From NCBI RefSeq assembly GCF_002014765.1, contig NZ_MUYT01000004.1, forward strand, positions 372,001-436,000: DNA of 64,000 bases, given 5' to 3'. Below the pieces are notes generated by a model. That model ran no database searches, was not told where the DNA came from, and saw only the letters and a program-made list of their open reading frames with translations. The number at the start of each line of letters is the position of its first letter. Within the stretch, counting starts at the first letter, position 1. The position numbers and the translations under genes were made by a program. Below are positions 1-7,747 of the stretch, in pieces. The stretch is from Lwoffella lincolnii (GTDB taxonomy: Bacteria > Pseudomonadota > Gammaproteobacteria > Pseudomonadales > Moraxellaceae).

Positions 1-616
1 GTAAGATGTTTGCCCACAGCTCTGGTGGTGGTACTTCAAACTGTTCTTGATGGCACCCTTGCCAATCACGAGCAGTGGTCAATAACTGCCACATCGGTGG
101 CACATCATACCCACCCAGATGCTGTTTTAGATAATTGTGATAAGTTGCCACATCATGGACACGCTGACTGTGCTTGCCATGGGCGTTTAGCCATTGGGCA
201 AAGGCGTGCTGATTTGCCATACCACCCATGTCATTTGCCATGCCGTCATGCTGGTGTGAATGGCTATGTGAATGACTGTGTGAACTGTGTGAATGGACAT
301 GGTGTGAATGGACATGACCCACACGGCTGGTCATATCACCATTCATCTCATTTGCCACATCATGTCTGGCATCACTTTTGGCATGATGTCGATAGGCGTT
401 GTCGTGCTGTTGGTGAGAATTTGGGTCATGTTTGGGGTGATATTGGGGTTGGGGGTAATGGTTGGGTGATGAATGGGGTGTGTGCGTGCCAGCACAGCCC
501 ATCAAACCAACGAACACGCCCAAACCCACCATGCCAACAGCCATTTTAACACATGATGAACGCTGACATGACTGCCTAATTAATAACTGTTTGGTAGAAG
601 ATTGGCTATTTGTCAT
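1..616 (-). CDS. His-rich lipoprotein, M15-type peptidase-like (partial, N-terminal part)
   Basis: This reading frame starts at the ATG at 616-614 and is still open at the left edge of the window, giving about 205 residues. AGGA lies 4 nt before the start. The N-terminus is basic, followed by a hydrophobic stretch ending in a lipobox (Leu-Met-Gly-Cys near residue 42), so an exported lipoprotein is expected. Residues about 50-125 are very rich in His, with repeated His-Ser and Ser-His pairs. The stretch from about residue 150 (QLLTTARDWQGC, then VPPPELWANIL) resembles the region before the metal site of D-Ala-D-Ala carboxypeptidase-like metallohydrolases (Peptidase_M15_3). That assignment is from memory of the family, and the catalytic part lies outside the window. 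The His-rich linker might bind metal. The 179-residue plus-strand frame over the same bases is its antisense shadow. Confidence 0.65.
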   Translation of the reverse strand, partial: MTNSQSSTKQLLIRQSCQRSSCVKMAVGMVGLGVFVGLMGCAGTHTPHSSPNHYPQPQYHPKHDPNSHQQHDNAYRHHAKSDARHDVANEMNGDMTSRVGHVHSHHVHSHSSHSHSHSHSHQHDGMANDMGGMANQHAFAQWLNAHGKHSQRVHDVATYHNYLKQHLGGYDVPPMWQLLTTARDWQGCHQEQFEVPPPELWANIL

Positions 617-675
617 ACTGTCCTATTTGCCCATTTATCGTTTGTTTTGTATCGTTTGGGACATGCCCAGTCTTT

Positions 676-722
676 TTTTGACTTTCTCTCCTCCCTAACG
701 GTCAAGCCAGACCACAAGAATG
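676..722 (-). mobile_element. IS200/IS605-type right end
   Basis: Read on the minus strand, the bases just after the TnpB fragment run through GACCGTTAGGGAGGAG to AGTCAAA. The same end motif (gaacgatagggaggggagg...agtcaaa) closes the element near 55.8 kb. In this transposon class the right end and the 3' end of the guide RNA lie directly downstream of tnpB, which fits the position here. Confidence 0.55.
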
Positions 723-725
723 TTT

Positions 726-941
726 TTACTGGCAAACCTGCTTTGCCTTTCGGACTGGGGCATTGTCTTTGACTGGTTGGGTGGTGAATTTATAGATTAA
801 GTCTTGCCTTGTGTTTTTAATCTTAGCATGAATTTCCTTAATACACTGTTTGTTTTTTGGCTTTTTGAGCAACTGCTGGTTTTTTTGCCCGTTTTTGCGT
901 TTGCTTGATTTGTCATTTATCGCCATTTGAGACGGTGGCAC
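726..941 (-). pseudogene. TnpB (IS605 OrfB) transposase fragment
   Basis: About 70 residues remain. The segment KSSKRKNGQKNQ followed by IHAKIKNTRQDLIYKF matches the basic helical region that precedes the first RuvC motif in TnpB proteins (family pattern: KKGSKNR..., then lharIaniRkdflhKlt). The true N-terminus, all RuvC catalytic residues and the C-terminal zinc region are missing, and the nominal start is only a GTG. It is a dead remnant in a patch of transposon debris. Confidence 0.6.
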
Positions 942-1015
942 TGTGTTTATATGGAATGCAACCGAGTGATTTGTGGTTAGCCTTGGGGTTGTTTTGGCTT
1001 TTTGGTACTGTTAAA

Positions 1016-1396
1016 TCAAAATACACAACTCAAACTCCCATTCCACTTAGCAGACAGTAAATTCAAACTGTTTTCTATCATCTTCTCAGATTTAGAATGG
1101 CACTTTGACCTTCTTCTAAATCTTGCTAAGAAGTGTCTAATTAAACCGTTATAACCTTCAATGGTAAAAGTTTGAGCTTTGCTAGCTAGGTGTTTGTGTT
1201 TTGGCATCAATTCAGCATAAGATTTCCAATAATCACTACAAAATAGCTTGATACTGTTTGGATTTAGGTTGTTGTATAAGTTTTTAAAGGTTTTGGTCTC
1301 TCGTTTACCGCATACAAATCCTAAGACTTGTTTTGTTGTTCTATTGGCTTGTGGTGGGTGATTTGAGCATTCTATACGATAACTATGTATTGTATT
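1016..1396 (-). pseudogene. IS1-family transposase fragment (InsB-like C-terminal half)
   Basis: An open minus-strand frame of 126 codons runs from a stop at 1397-1399 to the TAG near 1016 and has no convincing start. It reads ...TTKQVLGFVCGKRETKT..., FCSDYWKSY, then FTIEGYNGLIRHFLARF and CHSKSEKM. This is the order of the second Asp (SDYW) and the Glu (IEGYNGLIR) of the IS1-type DDE transposase. The N-terminal HTH/zinc part and first Asp are missing. The bases around 1002-1020 (ggtactgttaaatcaaa) may be one terminal repeat; the other end is not found. Likely inactive. Confidence 0.7.
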
Positions 1397-1604
1397 TCAA
1401 TTTAACAATACAATGCTAAGTTATTTAACAGGTTGTCAATCTTCCATGTTTGATGCCACCCATGAAAAAATGGATATCAGTTTTTATTGATGAAATCATT
1501 CTTAGGCACTCAACTAACTGGGCTGACCATCTCATCAGGTTGATTGATTCTCAAGCAACCATCATGCTCAAGCAATCATCATGGACATGGTCAGCGGTGG
1601 TTGA

Positions 1605-2285
1605 TTAAGCGTGTAGTTTTTGGATTAACCGCTTGGCAGTATCTTCAGATGAAGCAGGGTTTTGACCAGTGATTAACAGGCCATCTTCTGCCACATACGA
1701 TTGCCAATCAGCGACTTTTTCATATTTGCCCCCATTTTCTTTTAGCACATCTTCTAACAAGAACGGAACGACATCCAACAGACCGACGGCTTGTTCTTCG
1801 GAATTGCTAAAGCCAGTCATTTTTTTATCTTTAACAAAATATTCGCCATTAATTTTCACATTTTTGAGTGCAGCGGGTGCATGACAAACAAAAGCCACTG
1901 GCTTATCGGCATTCACAAAATCTTGAATCAATGAGATGGATTGCTCATCAACTGCCAAATCCCACATTGGGCCATGACCACCTGGATAGAATACTGCGTC
2001 ATAATCGGCAGCCTTAATATCAGCCAGTTTATGAGTGGTTGCCAACTGTTCTTTGGCGGCAGCATCTTGCTTAAATCGTTCAGTAAATTCGGTCTGAGCG
2101 TCTAGCTCATCACTTTTTGGGTCAAGCGGTGGTTGACCGCCAGCAGGGGACGCTAAGGTAATGTCAGCACCAGCATCTTTAAACGCATAATATGGCGAAG
2201 CAAATTCCTCTAACCAAAAACCCGTTTTTTTACCAGTGTCTCCAAGATTTTCGTGTGAGGTTAATACCATTAAAACTTTCATCAT
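1605..2285 (-). CDS. DJ-1/PfpI family protein, Hsp31-like glutamine amidotransferase fold
   Basis: A complete 226-residue protein of the class I glutamine amidotransferase-like superfamily. The nucleophile elbow is FVCHAPAAL, with the Cys at residue 134. YPGGHGPMWDL lies just before it, as in the Hsp31/glyoxalase III branch. Members act on methylglyoxal or as protein and nucleotide deglycases/chaperones in stress; which role applies here cannot be told. The start has two adjacent ATGs (2285 and 2282). AAGGA lies 3 nt from the first and 6 nt from the second, so 2282 is slightly better. The gene stands alone, with transposon debris downstream and a divergently unrelated AT-rich gap upstream. 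Confidence 0.85.
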   Translation of the reverse strand: MMKVLMVLTSHENLGDTGKKTGFWLEEFASPYYAFKDAGADITLASPAGGQPPLDPKSDELDAQTEFTERFKQDAAAKEQLATTHKLADIKAADYDAVFYPGGHGPMWDLAVDEQSISLIQDFVNADKPVAFVCHAPAALKNVKINGEYFVKDKKMTGFSNSEEQAVGLLDVVPFLLEDVLKENGGKYEKVADWQSYVAEDGLLITGQNPASSEDTAKRLIQKLHA

Positions 2286-2515
2286 TTATCCTTATTATCT
2301 ATCTATATGATTTATTGCAAATTGTGTGATGATTTGTGTTGTTTTAGGTTGTTAATTTTTATGACAGTAAACCTCCTTTTTACCTATTTAACATTGACAG
2401 TTTTCATAAAAATTCCTTAATATTTTATTAGGGCATGGCTTAAATATTCCAACAAATATCAAGATGAATGAAAACTCGGCTGTAATAACTCGGTGGTTGT
2501 GATAAAAAATTAACA

Positions 2516-3175
2516 CTACGCCACAAATGTAACAACCTCATCAAAGGTCTTGCGTGCTTTGGGCTTAATCTCTTTATCACGATAGCCAAATGTTACCATG
2601 ACCGACACCGCCCACTCATTTGGGTCAAACAAACCCTCATCTGCCAAAATTTGGTTCACTTGCTTGTAAGCAAAACCCTCAATCGGGCAAGAGTCCACAC
2701 CAATCATCGCCGCCCCTGTCATCATATTGGCAAGTGCGATGTAGGTTTGTTTGCTTGCCCAGTCATACAAACTGCGTTCGCTGTCTAAGATGGCGATGTC
2801 TTGTTCTTGGAATTTTTGGTACACCTCCAATGCTTTGGCACGGTCATCACCCATCAACCCTCGTCTGTCCATGATTTCACCAAAATAAGGCGTGTCATAA
2901 CGGGCATTTTTCTTGGCAAGTATGGCAACAATGTGGCTGGATGTTTCCATGGTCGGAATGCCCCAGCAGTAAGGCTTTAACTTTTGGCGTAAATCGGCAT
3001 TTTGTAACACCAAAAATTGCCAAGGCTCAGAACCTACCGAACTTGGGCTTAGACGACCCAACTCCAAAATATAGTTAAAATCCTCGGCAGGGATTTTTTT
3101 ATCGCCATCATATGAGCGAGTAGACACACGATAATGAAAGGCGTTTAAAACGTCATCTTTGTTAAAAAATTGCAT
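2516..3175 (-). CDS. NAD(P)H-dependent nitroreductase (NfsB-like)
   Basis: A 219-residue member of the FMN-dependent nitroreductase family, close to the usual length. The N-terminal RVSTRSYDGDKKIP and LSPSSVGSEPWQFLVL segments are the FMN-binding signature. The C-terminal GVDSCPIEGF followed by VTFGYRD is typical of the NfsB/YfkO branch. Such enzymes reduce nitroaromatics or quinones in the cytoplasm; the natural substrate is uncertain. It lies between the DJ-1-like and old-yellow-enzyme genes on the same strand, about 105 bp from the latter, so these may form a small redox-stress cluster. Confidence 0.88.
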   Translation of the reverse strand: MQFFNKDDVLNAFHYRVSTRSYDGDKKIPAEDFNYILELGRLSPSSVGSEPWQFLVLQNADLRQKLKPYCWGIPTMETSSHIVAILAKKNARYDTPYFGEIMDRRGLMGDDRAKALEVYQKFQEQDIAILDSERSLYDWASKQTYIALANMMTGAAMIGVDSCPIEGFAYKQVNQILADEGLFDPNEWAVSVMVTFGYRDKEIKPKARKTFDEVVTFVA

Positions 3176-3280
3176 GGTTGAACTCCAAAATAATGAATGA
3201 TTATGACAATGTATCTAAACACGATTTAAGCATGATTAAACAGCCCAAATCGCCCAAAAATACTGTTCATTGCTAAAAAT

Positions 3281-4342
3281 TTACATAAACCCACGCTCAT
3301 ACTGTCTGGGCACAAACTGCACCTCTTTGCCATCTGAGCGGTTTTGCTGATACTGGACGTTTAGCACCCAATATGGGTCTCGAAGCAGCCCACGACCTAT
3401 CGCCACAAGGTCGGCATCGCCCATGCCAAGCACATGGTCAGCCACGGCAGGGTCATCTAGCATGCCCACAGCAATCACAGGTTTGCCTGTGGCGTGTTTG
3501 ACTTTGCGAGCCAGTGCCACCTGATAGCCTGCATAAAACTCAGGGTGCTTGCCCTCACACAATACGCCATCGCCGCCGCCGCTGACATGAAACACATCTG
3601 CCCCAGCCGATGAGAAGCGTTTGGTAATCTCCACACCATAATCGCTATCAAAGCCATTTTCTCCATACTCTTGGGCAGAGATACGCACGATTAGGGGCAT
3701 CTCATCAGGCATGACGGCACGAACAGTGTGAATGACTTGCTCGCCAAACAATAGGCGGTCTTGTCCGTATTCATCGCTTCGTTGGTTGGATTTGGGTGCG
3801 CAAAACTGGTGAATCAAATAGCCATGGGCGGCGTGAAGCTCAATTGCATCAAAGCCTGCATTCACCGCTCTTTTGACAGAGTCGGCAAATGCTTGCACCA
3901 ATGCCTTTATCTCGTCAATGCTCAGCTGCCTTGGGGTGATGAGATTTTGCCCAGCATAGTCAAGCTCACCATAATGAATGGCAGACGGGGCAACGGCATT
4001 TGGCTCATCTTGGGCTTTACGGCCTGCATGGGCGATTTGAATGCCAATTTTCGCCCCTTGTGCATGCACGCTGTCCACCAATTTTTTAAACGCTTGTTCT
4101 TGCTCATCATTCCAAAGCCCCAAACAGTTTGCCGTAATGCGACCATTGGCAGCGACATTGGTCATCTCAACGATAATCAAGCCCACACCGCCCACCGCTC
4201 GGCTGGTGTAATGGAGCAAATGCCAGTCATTTGGCACACCGTCCGTGGCAGAATATTGGCACATTGGGGGCATGACAATGCGGTTTTTTAGTTTAAGATT
4301 TTTTAGGCTGATGGGGTTTAGGATTTTGCGAAATGTTGCCAT
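3281..4342 (-). CDS. NADH:flavin oxidoreductase, old yellow enzyme family (YqjM/NamA-like)
   Basis: A 353-residue TIM-barrel flavoenzyme. MPPMCQYSA near residues 24-32 carries the Cys that marks the YqjM (thermophilic-like) class. IAHAGRKAQ and HAAHGYLIHQFCAPKSNQRSDEYG supply substrate and FMN contacts, and the C-terminal GMGDADLVAIGRGLLRDP is the phosphate-binding end. It reduces activated C=C bonds in enones or maleimides using NAD(P)H. Its upstream region is interrupted by the 7.3-kb insertion. Without that insertion the LysR gene at 11867 would be its divergent neighbour and probable regulator (inference from gene arrangement). Confidence 0.92.
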   Translation of the reverse strand: MATFRKILNPISLKNLKLKNRIVMPPMCQYSATDGVPNDWHLLHYTSRAVGGVGLIIVEMTNVAANGRITANCLGLWNDEQEQAFKKLVDSVHAQGAKIGIQIAHAGRKAQDEPNAVAPSAIHYGELDYAGQNLITPRQLSIDEIKALVQAFADSVKRAVNAGFDAIELHAAHGYLIHQFCAPKSNQRSDEYGQDRLLFGEQVIHTVRAVMPDEMPLIVRISAQEYGENGFDSDYGVEITKRFSSAGADVFHVSGGGDGVLCEGKHPEFYAGYQVALARKVKHATGKPVIAVGMLDDPAVADHVLGMGDADLVAIGRGLLRDPYWVLNVQYQQNRSDGKEVQFVPRQYERGFM

Positions 4343-4454
4343 GATTGTCCTATTGTTTTAGATGCTAATTGTTTTAGATGCTAAGTTTTTGATACCAAAT
4401 TTTAGATGCTGATATTTTAAAAAAATTGTGTTATCATTTCAAATTGATTATTTT

Positions 4455-4514
4455 AATATGTGCTTATCAATATGGCTGATATCACCATTCACATTTGCCG
4501 ACCAAACAACATTA
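4455..4514 (+). repeat. 60-bp direct repeat, left copy
   Basis: This stretch recurs at 11726-11785 in the same orientation with four mismatches. Its right edge touches the left end of the left IS remnant. The copy at 11726 touches the right end of the right IS remnant. The pair therefore brackets the whole inserted segment exactly, like an unusually long target duplication or a pair of recombination sites. Confidence 0.85.
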
Positions 4515-4957
4515 GACCTCCTGCAAAACCTTCATGTTACAATACCCTAATTGGCTTTAAACGAGAAGTCTTTAATAATAAGCTTGCTTGTTTAAAACAA
4601 ACACAAGCGACCATACATCAAAGGGGCAGCAGAAAACTTAAAATTGGCATGCTAAATCTATTAATGGCAACCTTACAGTATCTTAAGGAATATCACACCT
4701 ATGAGCAGATAGCCGTTGACTTTGGTATACACGAAGGCACCCTTATCCATAAAAGCCATTACTACAAGAAGCCAAAGACTATAATACACTGCTGTCTAAA
4801 CCATGGGTTAAAGTAGAACATATCTTTGCCAAGTTTACAGCTTTTAAAATATTAAGAACCACTATCGTAAATCATTGGTAAGATTTTAACTTAAGGTGAA
4901 GCTTGTTTTGGGTAGATTGGGTGGTTTTTCAGAAAGTTTACTGGAATGTCTGATTCT
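4515..4957 (+). mobile_element. Decayed IS5-type element, left copy
   Basis: The left end (agacctcctgcaaaacc at 4514-4530) matches, in inverse orientation, the right end of the copy at 11088-11725 (agacatcccacaaaacc when reversed), 14 of 17 bases. Inside, GFKREVFNNKLACL, then QRGSRKLKIGMLNLLMATLQYLKEYHTYEQIAVDFGIHEGTL is the N-terminal helix-turn-helix of transposases with a DDE_Tnp_4 domain. Most of the DDE domain is deleted: the frame jumps to the region encoding the conserved VEHIFAKF segment, which is frameshifted. The exact right boundary (near ggaatgtct at 4949-4957) is uncertain. Not functional. Confidence 0.7.
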
Positions 4958-5044
4958 AATGATAGAAAACTGGTCTCAACGTATTGAAATTGCCCTAAAT
5001 CAACTTTAGACAGCACATAACACATTTTATTACAAGGTAATCCT

Positions 5045-7741
5045 ATGAGTAGTCACAAAATTGAAAATAACCTTGAGAAAATCATAGCCAATTTAAACAA
5101 AGATGAATTTATCTATGAATTTTTGATTGCCTACGGCATTAGTAAATCCGTAGTAACTCGTCTAAAAAAAGGTGACCAAAATCGCTCCAAACGAGAAGAT
5201 GAGGTGCTATATGCCAAAAAAATCATATTTCGTATTGAGGATGAAAATAATCTTTTAAACGCCATTGATGACATTGCACAAGATGCAGGCGTACAAAAGC
5301 ATAGCCCACGCTTTGCTATTATGACTGATTTTAAACATTTAGTTGCTAAAGACCTAAAACTTGGCAAGGCATTAGATATTGAGTTAAATGATTTGCCGAA
5401 GCACTATGAATTTTTTCTACCGCTTGCAGGAAGTGAGGTTTATCACTCTGCTAATGATAATGAGGCAGATAGAAATGCTGCTTATAAAATGGCAACACTA
5501 TATGACCATTTGATTGAAGAGAATCCTGATATCTATCAGTCAAAAGAACAAATTCATCATTTGAATGTATTTTTATCACAGTTGCTATTTTGTTTTTTTG
5601 CTGAAGATACAGGCATTTTCCCTGATGATAGTATTTTTACCAATACATTAGTTCAACATACTGATGACAACGGTAAGGATACCCATGTATTTTTGGATAA
5701 GCTATTTGCGAGATTGGATTCCCAAGATACAACAGGCTTACCTGAGTTTTTGGCTAAATTCCCTTATGTCAATGGAGGCTTGTTTCAAGATAAGATTTCA
5801 TCACCAAAATTTTCTGCAAAAGCACGCAAAATCTTGGTGGAGCTTGGCGAATTGCAATGGAAAAATATCAATCCTGATATTTTCGGCTCAATGATTCAAG
5901 CTGTAACAACTGGCGTGGATAGAAGTAAGCTCGGGCAACACTATACGTCTGTACCAAACATATTAAAGCTTATCAAACCTTTGTTTCTTGATGAGTTTTA
6001 TGAAGAGCTTGAGAAAGCAAATACGATTAATCAGCTTTTTAAGCTACAAAATCGTATTGCAAATGCCAAGTTCTTTGACCCAGCATGTGGTAGCGGAAAT
6101 TTTTTGATTATTACTTACAAAGAGCTTCGAGTGCTTGAGATTGAAATTATCAAGAAAATTATTGAGCTTTCAAATGATGCTATGCCCAATGCTTTTGCCT
6201 CACAGATTAATATTTCTCAATTTTATGGTATTGAGATTGATGATTTTGCTCATGAAGTGGCGATTTTATCGCTATGGCTTGCTGAACATCAGATGAATAT
6301 TATCTTTGAAGAGCGATTATTTGATTATGCAGAGGTTTCCTCAATATTGCCATTAAAGTCTATGGGTAATATCAAACAAGGGGATGCCACCCTTATCTCT
6401 TGGGAAAAAGTTTGTCCAATTACTCCAACCGATGAGGTTTATATCATTGGTAATCCACCTTATTTAGGGGCTCGCTATCAAAAAGATGAGCATAGGGAAC
6501 AAATAGAATATTTACTATCTGATTATGAAAATTATAGACGTTTGGATTATATTGTTTGTTGGTTTCATAAGGCAAGTAATTATATTAAAGGACATAATGC
6601 CAAGTTCGCATTTGTTTCCACCAACTCTATCACACAGGGTGAGCAGGTTAAGCCTGTATGGTCTAAAATTTTTGAGAAAAATCTTGAAATTAATTTTGCC
6701 TACAAATCTTTCAAATGGACAAATAATGCTAAAGGCAATGCAGGAGTTACCGTTATTATTATTGGTGTAAGAAATTGTTCAACTTCGCCTAAATATTTGT
6801 TTGATAAAAATATTAAATCAACTGTTAAGAATATAAATGGATATTTATCTGATGATGGAAATTTGAGTGTGTCTTCAAGAACAAAACCATTATCAAATTT
6901 TCAGACCATTACTCGTACCAATCCTGCACTAGATGATGGAAATTTTTTATTAGATGAAAATGAAAAATATAGTTTAATTAAACAATGTCCAAAGGCAGAG
7001 AAAATTATTCGCCCTGTTGTTGGTGCTCATGAATTTTTACAAGGTAAAAAGAAATTTTGTCTTTGGATTTCAGATGATGACTTACCACTTGCATTATCTA
7101 TTCAGCCAATTAAAGAGCGAATTGATAAAGTCAAAGCCTATCGATTATCTAAAAAAGACAGACCAAGAAATGACCCCACGACATTTCCACATCGTTTTTT
7201 AAAAACCAAATTAGCAAAAGAAAGTGTTTTGTTTGTTCCAACAGTTTCATCTAAAAGACGTGCATATATACCATGCGGTTTTTTTGATAATCAAACAGTA
7301 ATTATTGATCCAAATTTTGCCGTTTATGAACCAACCCCTATTACATTTGCTATTATATCATCAAGAATGCATATGGTGTGGGTTAGGAAATTTAGTGGGA
7401 AATTAAAAACAGATTATAGATACTCCTCTACTTTGTGTTACAACACTTTCCCATTTCCAAAAATTGATAAAAAACAAGAAGAGCTTTTAACACAATATGT
7501 CTTCGATATTCTTGATGCTCGGGCTAACCATATCGGTAAAACGATGGCGTGGATGTATGACCCAGATACCATGCCAAAGGACCTAAAGGAAGCTCACCAA
7601 GCACTAGACGAAGCTATTGAAAGATGTTATCGCCTACAGCCATTTAATAGTGATAGTGAGCGATTGGAATATCTATTCAAACTTTATGAAAAGATGATTG
7701 CTGAAGAGGAAACTCAAAAATCAAGCAAAACAAAAGGATAA
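5045..7741 (+). CDS. MmeI-like adenine-specific DNA methyltransferase
   Basis: An 898-residue class I SAM-dependent DNA methyltransferase. Residues about 85-150 (PRFAIMTDFKHL, then FFLPLAGSE) resemble the helical spacer of MmeI-type enzymes. GQHYTS (297-302) precedes the core, FFDPACGSGNF (343-353) is the SAM-binding motif I, and NPPY (470-473) is the catalytic motif IV of N6-adenine methyltransferases. The later part should hold the target recognition domain. In single-chain MmeI-type enzymes a PD-(D/E)XK nuclease precedes the spacer. Here only about 80 residues precede it and I see no such motif, so this chain is probably a modification and recognition subunit only. It is the first gene of a tight operon, 6 bp before the helicase. 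The region is visibly AT-richer than the flanks, suggesting horizontal acquisition. AGGT precedes the ATG. Confidence 0.88.
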   Translation: MSSHKIENNLEKIIANLNKDEFIYEFLIAYGISKSVVTRLKKGDQNRSKREDEVLYAKKIIFRIEDENNLLNAIDDIAQDAGVQKHSPRFAIMTDFKHLVAKDLKLGKALDIELNDLPKHYEFFLPLAGSEVYHSANDNEADRNAAYKMATLYDHLIEENPDIYQSKEQIHHLNVFLSQLLFCFFAEDTGIFPDDSIFTNTLVQHTDDNGKDTHVFLDKLFARLDSQDTTGLPEFLAKFPYVNGGLFQDKISSPKFSAKARKILVELGELQWKNINPDIFGSMIQAVTTGVDRSKLGQHYTSVPNILKLIKPLFLDEFYEELEKANTINQLFKLQNRIANAKFFDPACGSGNFLIITYKELRVLEIEIIKKIIELSNDAMPNAFASQINISQFYGIEIDDFAHEVAILSLWLAEHQMNIIFEERLFDYAEVSSILPLKSMGNIKQGDATLISWEKVCPITPTDEVYIIGNPPYLGARYQKDEHREQIEYLLSDYENYRRLDYIVCWFHKASNYIKGHNAKFAFVSTNSITQGEQVKPVWSKIFEKNLEINFAYKSFKWTNNAKGNAGVTVIIIGVRNCSTSPKYLFDKNIKSTVKNINGYLSDDGNLSVSSRTKPLSNFQTITRTNPALDDGNFLLDENEKYSLIKQCPKAEKIIRPVVGAHEFLQGKKKFCLWISDDDLPLALSIQPIKERIDKVKAYRLSKKDRPRNDPTTFPHRFLKTKLAKESVLFVPTVSSKRRAYIPCGFFDNQTVIIDPNFAVYEPTPITFAIISSRMHMVWVRKFSGKLKTDYRYSSTLCYNTFPFPKIDKKQEELLTQYVFDILDARANHIGKTMAWMYDPDTMPKDLKEAHQALDEAIERCYRLQPFNSDSERLEYLFKLYEKMIAEEETQKSSKTKG

Positions 7742-7747
7742 TGAATT

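Noticed and set aside
10..549. 179-residue His/Cys-rich plus-strand frame
   Set aside because: It is the antisense of a lipoprotein gene on the minus strand, which has a signal peptide, lipobox and ribosome site. The plus frame has none of these.
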